Part shown: piece by piece, positions 1 through 8,334 of the stretch
How the letters are laid out: every line of letters begins with the position of its first letter
Numbering within the stretch: position 1 is the first letter of the stretch
From: an uncultured Erysipelotrichaceae bacterium
GTDB taxonomy: Bacteria; Bacillota_I; Bacilli_A; RFN20; CAG-826
Direction of reading: 5' to 3'
Assembly: GCA_902801805.1 (NCBI GenBank)
Contig: CADCJP010000015.1
Coordinates: 1-18,230, forward strand
DNA: 18,230 bases
The notes under the pieces: generated by a model
Told to the model about the DNA's origin: nothing
Databases searched by the model: none
The model's input: the letters and a program-made list of their open reading frames with translations, nothing else
Made by a program: the position numbers and the translations under genes

Positions 1-2622
1 TTGGATATATTCAGGTAATGGATCGCCATACATTTCATGAGCTTTGGCAAAGCACATATCCTTGAGTTTATTTTCACAGTTTTCAATGGTTGGAGTATAC
101 AAGTGATCGTTAGGAACAGGCATAATTGGTTCAATCATGTCTGCGATTTTATTTGTGTTAGTCACTGTGACTTCGTAGGCTTTTTCTTCGTCTAAGAATT
201 CTTTCATGCAATTAAGCATTTCATCAGTTGTGCGGTAATGTTGATCTGGATTTTCAAATTCAGGCATTCTACTACGTTTATATGGATTGAGTGGGTGATT
301 CACACCACCAATGCCTTTAGCGGAAATATAAACGTCTCTAAACACTTTGTGTTTCTTAGTGACATAGTGAACATCACCAGTAGCACATACTGGTTTACCC
401 ATCTCATCAGCGCATCTCACGATATCTTTTAGATGAGTGACGAGTTCTTCTTGAGTCATATCGCCCATATTGATGAGGAAGGAATAGTTTTCTAATGGTT
501 GAATTTCAATGTAATCATAGAAAGCGATTGTTTCTTTTAAGACATCATCGCCATAGTATTGAGCATTTCTAAAGACCTCGCCATTAAAGCAAGCAGAACC
601 AATGAGTAAGTCTTCTCTTAACTTTTCGATTTCACGGCGTGGAATCTTTGGTACTTCCGCTAAATAGTCGATATGGGAATAGGAAACGAGTTTATATAAA
701 GCTTTAAGACCGGCTTTATTCTTTGCTAAAGCAATGACATGAGTTGGTCTAATATGTTTTAAAAGTGTCTTAGGTGTTTCTAGCTTTGCTAATTCAGCGT
801 GTGTTAAATGATGGTTCTTCTTTGTTAAAAGAACGAGCATTGGTTGCCAGACATCATTTAAGACCTTAGCATCGTAGTCCGCACGGTGGGCTTCGTCTTC
901 TTTATATTCGACTTCCATGTTACGGCATAAGCTGCCCAAGGTATGGCTTCTAGATTCAGGGAATAAATAACGTGATAAAGGAAGGGTATCGATTACCGCA
1001 TTATTCATAATTGGCATATTTTCTCTCATTAATGCGTGTTGTAAGAATGAGAAGTCGAAGGATGCGTTATGAGTAACTAAGATTGCATCACCAATCCAGT
1101 CAATAATCTTTGGTAAAGCTTCACGGATTGTAGGTTTATCTTCTAACATCTTATCTGTGATATTAGTAATTTCCACAATACGCTTTGGAAGTGGGATTTG
1201 CGGATTGATTAAAATATCCATTGTTTCAGTGACAATGCCATTTTCCACTTTCACAGCACCGAATTCGATAATACGGTCATAGTAGCAGTTTAAGCCGGTT
1301 GTTTCTAAGTCGAGAACAACATACTTAGCGCGATTTAATTCGATAGGTGATGGGTTCTTAACGTATTTTAAGTCATCATCAACCATGTAGAATTCGACAC
1401 CATAAAGCATTTTAATGCCAGTCTTTTTACCAGCATCTTGGGCATCTGGATAGCCTTGAACGACGGCATGGTCGGTAATCGCCATAGCGGTATGACCTAA
1501 CGCTTTCGCATATTTAGCGTAGTCAATCATATGGCTGATGCCATCCATCGTAGACATATTGGAATGTAGGTGAAGTTCAACACGTTTCACTTCTGCATTA
1601 TCTTTTTCAATTTCATCAGGTGGTAAAAGATCAATAAAGTGGGCTTTAACCGCCATAGCTTTATTGTAATCGTCATAGTAAGCAGCGCCTCTAACACGAA
1701 CATTAGTGCCCCACTTCTTCATTTCTTCAACTGTCTCATCGCTGATTGAAGCGTTTTGATAACAGTTCGCGTAAATCGCTCCACCATTTTCATCGAATAA
1801 ACCGATGTTTAATTTCTTTCTTTCACCGTATTCATTGATTTCCACGGAGAAGACTTTTGCTGGGAAGTCAACGTGGTCACTAGTTCTCACGATATCATCG
1901 ATATGATCAAGAGGTTCATAATTACCGCGTCTATTTAATCTCGCTCTTTCTCTGTCTCTGGCCATTTCTCTAGCGTTTTGACGAGCGAGTTTTAATAATT
2001 GATCTTCAGTTTCTTCGTTGAGCTGCGCTTTTTCTTGGGCAATCATTTCTTCAACTTCACTACGGTCATTGATTTGACGAGCCGCGCTTTCTTCTTCTAA
2101 AGCCGCTTCAGCTTCAGTATTAGCCTTCTCAACAATCTTCTTCATTTCTCTTTTAGAAATGTTTACTAGTTCTTCTTGAGGAGCAACTTCTTCGATAATA
2201 GAAAACTCATAGTTTAAGAAATCTAAGAAGTCTCTAAAGTCTTTAATACTATTTTGGTATTGCTCTTTTTCCGCCTCATTAGCGTATGTCACCTTCAATA
2301 AGGATTCATTTTGTGGTTCTAAAAGAAGATTATGAGGAATGTGATATAAAGTTTGATACCATTCGTCAAAAAGACTTAATAAGTCATCCATATTAGGTCT
2401 TACAACGTAAGAGAATCTTAATAAGTATGGATAAGTTAAAGTATTTAAACCATCTTGGAACTGTCTTAATAAGTGATATTTCCATGGTGTTTGTTTAACA
2501 ATCACCATATCAACTTGTTCACGTTTGAAGCGGTTACGACCGACCATTTCAAAATCAATATCAAAGGCATCGATGTTCTCGATGTGGATATGATTTAAGA
2601 AAGATACCATTTTGTCCGTCAT
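1..2622 (-). CDS. polC: DNA polymerase III PolC-type alpha subunit, N-terminal 874 codons (runs off the window)
   Basis: Replicative polymerase of low-GC Gram-positives. The frame is open from ATG at 2622 to base 1. Visible parts, in order: an N-terminal domain; a charged, probably helical linker at about residues 155-225; an OB-like region; the start of the PHP domain with VELHLHSNMS at about 348; then an inserted DEDDh proofreading exonuclease beginning YVVLDLETTGL at about 434, with HNASFDFSFL and HRADYDAKV supplying later acidic and His residues. The PHP domain resumes after it (IGSACFNGEVF, ATGDVHYV). The fragment ends at YGDPLPEYIQ, just before the polymerase core, so the palm aspartates lie outside the window. 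Its ATG overlaps the rseP stop by 4 bases (ATGA), which suggests translational coupling. proS, which separates these genes in B. subtilis, is missing. The exonuclease insertion inside PHP makes PolC rather than DnaE certain. Confidence 0.96.
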   Translation of the reverse strand, partial: MTDKMVSFLNHIHIENIDAFDIDFEMVGRNRFKREQVDMVIVKQTPWKYHLLRQFQDGLNTLTYPYLLRFSYVVRPNMDDLLSLFDEWYQTLYHIPHNLLLEPQNESLLKVTYANEAEKEQYQNSIKDFRDFLDFLNYEFSIIEEVAPQEELVNISKREMKKIVEKANTEAEAALEEESAARQINDRSEVEEMIAQEKAQLNEETEDQLLKLARQNAREMARDRERARLNRRGNYEPLDHIDDIVRTSDHVDFPAKVFSVEINEYGERKKLNIGLFDENGGAIYANCYQNASISDETVEEMKKWGTNVRVRGAAYYDDYNKAMAVKAHFIDLLPPDEIEKDNAEVKRVELHLHSNMSTMDGISHMIDYAKYAKALGHTAMAITDHAVVQGYPDAQDAGKKTGIKMLYGVEFYMVDDDLKYVKNPSPIELNRAKYVVLDLETTGLNCYYDRIIEFGAVKVENGIVTETMDILINPQIPLPKRIVEITNITDKMLEDKPTIREALPKIIDWIGDAILVTHNASFDFSFLQHALMRENMPIMNNAVIDTLPLSRYLFPESRSHTLGSLCRNMEVEYKEDEAHRADYDAKVLNDVWQPMLVLLTKKNHHLTHAELAKLETPKTLLKHIRPTHVIALAKNKAGLKALYKLVSYSHIDYLAEVPKIPRREIEKLREDLLIGSACFNGEVFRNAQYYGDDVLKETIAFYDYIEIQPLENYSFLINMGDMTQEELVTHLKDIVRCADEMGKPVCATGDVHYVTKKHKVFRDVYISAKGIGGVNHPLNPYKRSRMPEFENPDQHYRTTDEMLNCMKEFLDEEKAYEVTVTNTNKIADMIEPIMPVPNDHLYTPTIENCENKLKDMCFAKAHEMYGDPLPEYIQ

Positions 2623-3865
2623 AGTAAGCCCACCAAGATATAGGTAAATACATCCTTAATAAGGATAACACCCATGAGAAGAAGTAATAACCCTAAACCG
2701 ATTAGGGAGACAATATTTTTTACTTTATCTGGAATCTTCTTTCTTGTTCCCGCTTCAACGAAGGTGACTAATAACTGCCAGCCATCTAAGCCTGGGAATG
2801 GAAGAAGATTAAAGATTGCTAAGTTCGCGGAGATTAAACCCCATATTCTTAAGAAGTTGGCAAAGCCAAAGTCTCTTAATACTGCGGTTGTTTCAAAAGC
2901 CACACCAACAATGCCACTTACTTGGCCCCAGTTTTGTGGATTGAATAACATACCTACTGCTTTAAATAAAACAATAGAGTTTTCACCAAATTCCGTAAAA
3001 GTATTTTTTACAATGCTGCCAAAGCTTTGCATCTTCTTTTCGTAGAAGAAAGAAGCACCAAAAGAAGCATAGCCATCTTCATCATCATTAACTGGTATAG
3101 AAACTTTTACAACATGGTCAATAGTTTTGCCATCGCTACCTGGTTTAAGGATGGAAAAATGCACTTGAAGTGATTCATAGTCAGCAGGAATAATGATATC
3201 AGCAAATGAAGGACCGTTGTTTTTGATTTTATAAACAAAGATTGCACCACTTAAGTCTCTATTACTAAAGTTTAAAAAGTCTGTAGTAATACAAGCGGAG
3301 TATTTAACGGAATCGTCGTTATTAAAGGTTGCTTGATTATCAAGAATATAGAAATGCTTTTCACTATTAGAAACTTGATCTTGATAGGTAATTAAATCAC
3401 CAAGAGCGAAGATATCTCCATCTCTTAAGCCACTTTCATAGGCTAATGAACTTTGACCGCGTTTCTATAAAGTCTTTCTTGAGGTAAGCAGTTCGCCGCG
3501 AAGAAGAATGTGAGCGCTAATAAGGTGTTCATAGTGACACCAGCGATTAAAATAATCGCACGTTTCCACCACTTAATACCGTTAAGGGAACGTGATTGAG
3601 GTATTTCTACTCCATCAGGTAGTTCCACCCCTTCTCCATACATTGAGACATAGCCACCAAAAGGAATGGCTCTAAAAGAGAACTGGGTTTCTCCGTTCTT
3701 TCTTTTATATTTGAATAGAAGCGGACCCATACCAACGGAATATTCTAAACAGTAGACATTAAAAGCTTTAGCCATTGCTAAATGGCCAAGTTCATGGACA
3801 ATGATTAGAATTGAAAGGAAGACGATGAATAAAAGAATATACAAAATGGTTGTTAGCACTTGCAT
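2619..3865 (-). pseudogene. rseP: Site-2 metalloprotease RseP/RasP family (M50), split by a one-base frameshift
   Basis: Intramembrane zinc protease that cleaves anti-sigma factors and signal-peptide remnants. The first frame (ATG 3865 to TAG 3443) has a membrane helix with the zinc site HELGH (His24, Glu25, His28), then PFGGYVSMYGEG and a second helix. The second frame resumes before 3446 and runs to TGA 2619. It holds a PDZ-like stretch (SGLRDGDIFALGD), a long divergent middle, and the C-terminal membrane core NLLPFPGLDGWQLL, where the family usually has LDGG. The downstream frame has a stop at 3465-3467, so the shift must fall between 3446 and 3464. Restoring one A to the AAA run at 3462-3464 would join both parts into a protein of about 415 residues, normal for the family. 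A good site (AAAGGAGAG) precedes the start, which overlaps dxr by 13 bases. The loss is either a sequencing deletion or a recent mutation. Confidence 0.88.
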
Positions 3866-5022
3866 ACTTCGTACTCTCCTTTCTTGATTAAATCTTTTAC
3901 TTTTGCCCTTGTTAATTGATCCACTTCTTTGAGCGTTTCATAGCTTGGGTTTTTAATTAAACGATGTTCATTAACACATTGATTGATAATACCTTCAATG
4001 CCTAAGAACGGAATCTTATGGTCTAAAAAGGCATAGACAGCCTCTTCATTAGCGGCGTTAAATACCGCACCCATGGTGCCTTTTTCTTGGATGACTCTTT
4101 TCGCTAATCTGACGATTGGATAACGGTTTTCATCAAAGGATGCGAAAGTCGTATTTTTGACTTTATTTAAATCATCAGAGACGACAGTTTCGTAATTGAT
4201 TAAGCCTTGATACAAGGCATACTTAATGGGCTTACGCATATCAGGTTTGCCCACTTCCATACGATAGGTGCCATTATTATAGCGCACAAGCGAGTGTACG
4301 TAAGAATTTAAATTGAGAATTGTTTCAATCTTATCGATTGGTAAACCAAATAGATAATGGGCTTCAATAATTTCAAATGCTTTATTAACCATAGACGCAC
4401 TATCGATGGTAATCTTTTTACCCATTTTCCAGTTTGGATGATTAAGCGCTTGCTCTGGAGTGACGTCTTTTAATTGTTCTCTTTTGAGGTTTCTAAAAGC
4501 CCCACCAGAAGCGGTTATAATCACTTTATCAATATCGGTATCTTGTACCGCTAAACACTTAGCGATAGCGACGTGTTCACTATCGATTGGTACTAACTTA
4601 CCGTTTCTTTCTTTAAGAAGTTTATTAATGAGTTCTCCACCCACCACTAATGATTCTTTATTGGATAAAGCGACAATCTTATCGCATTCTAAAGCTGTAA
4701 TTGTGGGCTTTAGTCCCACGAAACCCACTAAAGCGTTGACCACCATTTTCGCGGTGCTATTTCTAATGAGTTCATTTAAACCTTCATCACCGTAGTAGAA
4801 AGTGATGTTTGGATATGCTTTCTTGAAATAACTGAGTTTACTTTTATCTTGAATGCAGATTCCTTTAACTTTTGGAAAATGGTTAACGATGCCACGTATT
4901 TTTCTTGTTTGATGGCCAACAGAAAAGGACTCTAAAGTAAAGTCAGTTGGATTTTTGAGCATCACATCAATAGTTTGAGTGCCGATTGAACCAGATGCCC
5001 CTAAGAGGCATATGGTCATCAT
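3853..5022 (-). CDS. dxr: 1-deoxy-D-xylulose 5-phosphate reductoisomerase
   Basis: Converts DXP to 2-C-methyl-D-erythritol 4-phosphate with NADPH, the committed step of the non-mevalonate isoprenoid pathway in the cytosol. The 389 residues match the family length. The NADPH loop GASGSIG is at residues 8-14, NKES at 121-124, the metal-binding PIDSEH at 145-150 (Asp147, Glu149), then ITASGGAF and HPNWKMGKKITIDSASMVNK with the substrate-binding Ser, Asn and Lys, and GVEG-like FLGIEG near the C-terminus. The start overlaps the cdsA stop by 4 bases. ATGATG gives two adjacent candidate starts, 5022 and 5019. A GGGAG/CTCCC hairpin just upstream (about 5025-5042) includes the only Shine-Dalgarno-like GGGAGG. 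Presence of dxr implies the MEP route in this organism. Confidence 0.97.
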   Translation of the reverse strand: MMTICLLGASGSIGTQTIDVMLKNPTDFTLESFSVGHQTRKIRGIVNHFPKVKGICIQDKSKLSYFKKAYPNITFYYGDEGLNELIRNSTAKMVVNALVGFVGLKPTITALECDKIVALSNKESLVVGGELINKLLKERNGKLVPIDSEHVAIAKCLAVQDTDIDKVIITASGGAFRNLKREQLKDVTPEQALNHPNWKMGKKITIDSASMVNKAFEIIEAHYLFGLPIDKIETILNLNSYVHSLVRYNNGTYRMEVGKPDMRKPIKYALYQGLINYETVVSDDLNKVKNTTFASFDENRYPIVRLAKRVIQEKGTMGAVFNAANEEAVYAFLDHKIPFLGIEGIINQCVNEHRLIKNPSYETLKEVDQLTRAKVKDLIKKGEYEVCKC

Positions 5023-6047
5023 GGGAGAATGAAGCCTCCCGGGACGTCACAGAAAATATTGGTATAGATAGCGACGGTCATAGCGGCGAATAAAATAGAA
5101 TCTAAGCGATCTAAAATACCACCGTGACCTGGAATTAAGTTAGAGAAATCTTTGATTTCATAGTGTCTTTTAATAGAGGAGAAAACTAAATCACCAATGA
5201 CGGACACTAATGGAATAAGTGTGGATAAGATAAGGATGTGATACCAGTGATCAATGTCTAATAAGCCTTTGAGGATTGGATGACCAACCGCACTCATAAT
5301 AAAGGCAAAGCCACTAATGAATGCACTAGTTAAAATCACACCACCAAAGAAACCTTCCCAAGTTTTCTTAGGGGAAAGTCTTGGATTCATTTTATGTTTA
5401 CCAAAGAAGACACCAACGAAATAAGCAAAAGCATCGTTTAAGCAAGCGCCTAGGGCGACATATAAAATGAATAAGAATGATTCAGCGTTATCGTAACCAT
5501 TGATATATGGCACTGTTTGTCCTAAAAGAGCTAAGTCTTGGTGATGGACATGAACAGGATAGTAACGAATAAATAGTAAGCTTTCTAAGCCTAAGGCAAT
5601 GATAATAACCGTTGTGATAATGAAGCAAGCATCCATAATGGTAAAGTTCTTATCAGCAATGATTGTCATTGAGCAAAGAATAATACCAACAAAGATGATG
5701 GTCGCACTTAATGAAATACGGTTATAACTATCATAGATACCTGACCATTGATCATTGAACATCTTAGGAATGTCTTGGAAGAAGTTCCAGAACAAAACTA
5801 AGAAAGCGAGAATGAACGCGGTGATATATAAAACTTTGGAATACTTAGTTTTAGCGCATCTGATGATTTCAATGATAGCGAAAACTAAGACTAAACAAAT
5901 AAAGCCAAAGAATGGCCAGTCACCAAACATGACGAAAGGTAAAACAATCGCAATAGCAGTTAATCCAGCAATGATTCTGGTACGCATCGAAGTAACTGCC
6001 GCATTACTTAATTCATTTGGTTGAAATATTGGCTTGCGTTCTTTCAT
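5019..6047 (-). CDS. cdsA: Phosphatidate cytidylyltransferase (CDP-diacylglycerol synthase)
   Basis: Integral membrane enzyme that makes CDP-diacylglycerol from phosphatidate and CTP, the precursor of phosphatidylglycerol and cardiolipin. The 342 residues show a series of hydrophobic helices and a C-terminal signature that fits the family pattern exactly: LSPKKTWEGFFGG, then SSIKRHYEIKD followed by IPGHGGILDRLD with the metal-binding aspartates. I place the start at ATG 6047 (MKERKPIF). An upstream in-frame ATG at 6077 lies ahead of the predicted transcription start at about 6060, and its codons overlap the -10 box. The ribosome site is weak (AAGTG). In B. subtilis uppS comes directly before cdsA; here only a terminator and promoter separate frr from cdsA. 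The gene heads the overlapping cdsA-dxr-rseP-polC unit. Confidence 0.96.
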   Translation of the reverse strand: MKERKPIFQPNELSNAAVTSMRTRIIAGLTAIAIVLPFVMFGDWPFFGFICLVLVFAIIEIIRCAKTKYSKVLYITAFILAFLVLFWNFFQDIPKMFNDQWSGIYDSYNRISLSATIIFVGIILCSMTIIADKNFTIMDACFIITTVIIIALGLESLLFIRYYPVHVHHQDLALLGQTVPYINGYDNAESFLFILYVALGACLNDAFAYFVGVFFGKHKMNPRLSPKKTWEGFFGGVILTSAFISGFAFIMSAVGHPILKGLLDIDHWYHILILSTLIPLVSVIGDLVFSSIKRHYEIKDFSNLIPGHGGILDRLDSILFAAMTVAIYTNIFCDVPGGFILP

Positions 6048-6066
6048 AAAAATAACACTTAAAAAT

Positions 6067-6095
6067 AGTATACACATAAAAAGCGGTATTTGTAA
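6067..6095 (-). promoter_or_regulatory. Candidate promoter of cdsA-dxr-rseP-polC
   Basis: A -10 box TATACT (6067-6072) sits 17 bases from a weak -35 TTACAA (6090-6095), giving a predicted start near 6060 and a leader of about 13 bases before ATG 6047. The -35 lies inside the frr terminator hairpin. The -10 is good and the -35 poor. Confidence 0.5.
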
Positions 6096-6107
6096 TAAAT
6101 AACCGCT
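6076..6107 (-). terminator. Intrinsic terminator downstream of frr
   Basis: On the minus strand AGCGGT (6102-6107), one bulged base and ATTT pair with AAAT and ACCGCT (6082-6087) around a short loop. TTTTAT follows. It ends the rpsB-tsf-pyrH-frr unit just before the cdsA promoter. Confidence 0.75.
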
Positions 6108-6135
6108 CTTTTATTAAATTTGTTTTTTCTAAAGA

Positions 6136-6681
6136 CTAGAGAGACATCAATTCTTTTTCTTTTTCAGCGACGACAACGTCCACTGCTTTGATGGATTCTG
6201 TGACGACTTTTTCTAAGTCTTCTAATAATTTCTTTTGATAGTCTTCAGTATAAGAGTCATCATCTTTAGCTAATTCAATATAGTCACGTCTGATATTACG
6301 GATAGCAACCTTAATATCTTCACCATATTTCTTAGCTTGTTTAACGACTTCTCTTCTTCTTTCTTCAGTTAGTGGAGGAATGGTTAATCTAATTTGTGTA
6401 CCTTCATTAATTGGGTTAATTCCAAGATCGCTCTTATTGATAGCAGCGATAATGGCTTTAGCGTCGTTTTTATCATATGGTTTAATGAGTAATTGTCTTG
6501 GTTCTGGAACAGAAACAGAGCTCATTTGGTTAATTGGTGTCATTGTGCCGTAGTAATCGACTTCGATACCATTAAGCATATTTGGTGTAGCTTTACCTGT
6601 TCTTAATGAGGTTAATTGAAATTTTAAAGACTCGACAGATTTATTCATCTTTTCTTGCATGTCTAATACGAGTTCATCCAT
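6136..6681 (-). CDS. frr: Ribosome recycling factor
   Basis: Splits post-termination ribosomes together with EF-G. The 181 residues are close to the usual 185 and align along the full family: an N-terminal helix (MQEKMNKSVESLK), the conserved LRTGKATPNMLNGIEVDYYG, the hinge and small domain (VPEPRQLLIKPYDKN), IPPLTEERRREVVK, and the long C-terminal helices with AIRNIRRD. The ribosome site GGAGAA falls in the last codons of pyrH, 5 bases downstream of whose stop the ATG lies, so the two genes are probably co-translated. Order rpsB-tsf-pyrH-frr is the standard bacterial one. Confidence 0.98.
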   Translation of the reverse strand: MDELVLDMQEKMNKSVESLKFQLTSLRTGKATPNMLNGIEVDYYGTMTPINQMSSVSVPEPRQLLIKPYDKNDAKAIIAAINKSDLGINPINEGTQIRLTIPPLTEERRREVVKQAKKYGEDIKVAIRNIRRDYIELAKDDDSYTEDYQKKLLEDLEKVVTESIKAVDVVVAEKEKELMSL

Positions 6682-6686
6682 GGTGA

Positions 6687-7403
6687 TTATTCTCCTTTTT
6701 TAACGATAGTTCCAATGCGTTTTCCTTGGGCGGCAGCGATAAAGTTTTCAGCCGCCATTCTGAAGACACAAATGTGAATATCTTTATCCTTTATTAATTC
6801 TATCGCAGATATATCCATAATTTGAAGATTTTGTTTCAACATTTCTTGGAATGTGATTTCTGGGAAGAATTTTGCATCAGGATTTACTCTTGGATCTTTA
6901 TCATAGACACCTTCCACACCGTTTTTACCCATGAGGATGGCATCGCAGTTTAATTGCACTGCGCGTAAAGCGGCAGCGGTATCTGTTGAGCAATATGGTT
7001 TACCTGTACCACCAGAGAGGAAGACAACTTTGCCTTCATTCATGGCTTTATCGGCGACTTCTGGAGTATAGGCAACATTAACTTCTGGAACTGGTCCAAT
7101 TGCGCTTGTGACTAATGATTCGACGCCTAAGACTTTAAGTCTAGCGCCTAAGGCGACAGCGTTAATGACTGTACCCATCATGCCCATATAGTCCGCTTCA
7201 AATTGGTCCATACCAGCATCTTTAGCGATCTTGCCACGCCAGATGTTACCAGCACCGATAACAATGCAAACTTGCACACCACTATCATGGATGCTTTTAA
7301 CCATCTTGGCCATGTTGTCTAAAGCTTCGGCAGAAAGAATAGCATCACTATTTTCCTTTAAAGCTTCACCGGATAATTTAAGTAGTACTCTTTTGTAAGC
7401 CAT
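6687..7403 (-). CDS. pyrH: UMP kinase
   Basis: Phosphorylates UMP to UDP with ATP; a cytosolic hexamer of the amino-acid-kinase fold. The 238 residues begin MAYKRVLLKLSGEAL, the family's usual opening. Also visible are VIGAGNIWRG (phosphate-binding glycine loop), FLSGGTGKPYCSTDTAAALRA, and GVEGVYDKDPR for nucleotide binding. I chose ATG 7403 because AGGAGG (7411-7416) sits 7 bases upstream. A longer reading from TTG 7433 would start inside a terminator-like hairpin. That hairpin, between tsf and pyrH, could lower pyrH expression relative to tsf. Confidence 0.98.
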   Translation of the reverse strand: MAYKRVLLKLSGEALKENSDAILSAEALDNMAKMVKSIHDSGVQVCIVIGAGNIWRGKIAKDAGMDQFEADYMGMMGTVINAVALGARLKVLGVESLVTSAIGPVPEVNVAYTPEVADKAMNEGKVVFLSGGTGKPYCSTDTAAALRAVQLNCDAILMGKNGVEGVYDKDPRVNPDAKFFPEITFQEMLKQNLQIMDISAIELIKDKDIHICVFRMAAENFIAAAQGKRIGTIVKKGE

Positions 7404-7416
7404 ACGTTTTCCTCCT

Positions 7417-7442
7417 AAAAAAAGAAACACCAAAGGTGCTTC
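7417..7442 (-). terminator. Terminator or attenuator between tsf and pyrH
   Basis: On the minus strand GAAGCACC and GGTGTTTC form an 8-pair stem (one G-T pair) with a TTT loop at 7424-7442, followed by seven T. The T run ends directly at the pyrH AGGAGG. pyrH shows no obvious promoter of its own, so partial read-through is the simplest reading. Confidence 0.8.
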
Positions 7443-7458
7443 TTTTGAATTGTTAAAA

Positions 7459-8334
7459 TTACTTAACTTGGCTCATGACTTCGCTAGCGAAATCATCTTT
7501 ACGTTTTTCAATGCCTTCACCAACTTGGTAACGGACATATTTAAGAACGTTTGTCTTCTTTTCTTGAAGGACTTGGCCAACTTTCTTACCAGATTCTGTA
7601 TCGAGTAAGTATGGTTGTTCAACAAGAACCATTTCAGCAAAGTATTTGTTAACTTTACCAGCAATGATCTTCTTGAGCATTTCTTCTGGCTTGCCAGCGA
7701 GTTTTGGATCTTGCTTAGCAGCTTCAAGTTGAATCTTGGTTTCGTGTTCGATAGCATCAGCGCCGATAGCGTTTGTATCTAAGTAGGCTGGGTTGTTAGC
7801 AGCAATGTGCATAGCAATACCTTTACCTAATTCAGCGTCTTCTTTGTCTAAGACAACAGCAACGGCAATTTTACCACCCATGTGGATGTATGTGTAGACG
7901 AATTGGCCTTCAGCTTGGTTGATGAGTTCGAATCTACGGAGATCGAATTTTTCACCCATTTTAACTGTGGCGTCGGTGAATAAGTCTTGAGCTAAAGCTT
8001 TGGCTTCTTCAACGTTCTTTGGTTCATTCTTTAAAATGAGACCAGCTGTTTGATCAACTAATTCACGGAAAGCATCACCTTTCGCAACGAAGTCTGTTTC
8101 ACAGTTAACTTCGATAACGACGGATTTACCACATTTTTCGCATGTCTTTGTTAAGGCAAGACCTTCAGCGGCGATACGATCAGCTTTCTTAGCGGCTTTG
8201 GCTAAACCTTTTTCTCTTAACCAGTCTGTGGCTTTTTCAATGTCTTCGTTATTGTTTAATAACGCGGCTTTGCAGTCCATTAAACCAGCACCGGTTCTAT
8301 CACGTAATTGTTTAATTAAGTCAATTAAGGCCAT
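7459..8334 (-). CDS. tsf: Elongation factor Ts
   Basis: Guanine-nucleotide exchange factor for EF-Tu. The 291 residues have the N-terminal UBA-like domain with LRDRTGAGLMDCKAAL (about 10-25), WLREKGLAKAAKKADRIAAEG, and the EF-Tu contact CETDFVAK (78-85), followed by the two core subdomains with MHIAANNPAYL and the C-terminal RYQVGEGIEKR module. It starts in TAATG, overlapping the rpsB stop by one base, with GGAGAA in the end of rpsB as ribosome site. One oddity is CEKCG at 65-69, in the turn before the conserved EVNCETDFVA strand, where most EF-Ts have no cysteine pair. Confidence 0.98.
   Translation of the reverse strand: MALIDLIKQLRDRTGAGLMDCKAALLNNNEDIEKATDWLREKGLAKAAKKADRIAAEGLALTKTCEKCGKSVVIEVNCETDFVAKGDAFRELVDQTAGLILKNEPKNVEEAKALAQDLFTDATVKMGEKFDLRRFELINQAEGQFVYTYIHMGGKIAVAVVLDKEDAELGKGIAMHIAANNPAYLDTNAIGADAIEHETKIQLEAAKQDPKLAGKPEEMLKKIIAGKVNKYFAEMVLVEQPYLLDTESGKKVGQVLQEKKTNVLKYVRYQVGEGIEKRKDDFASEVMSQVK

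Noticed and set aside
2674..3045. Plus-strand open frame of 123 codons opposite rseP
   Set aside because: Low-complexity shadow of the conserved RseP C-terminal coding strand, with no ribosome site or family resemblance.
3443..3480. Programmed -1 frameshift in rseP
   Set aside because: No X-XXY-YYZ slippery heptamer or following pseudoknot is visible, and no such recoding is known to me in M50 proteases; a lost base explains it more simply.
4460..4795. Plus-strand open frame of 111 codons opposite dxr
   Set aside because: Lies wholly antisense to conserved dxr codons and reads as a shadow.
7473..7757. Second minus-strand frame inside tsf
   Set aside because: Out-of-frame overlap of the EF-Ts C-terminal half, which is intact in its own frame.
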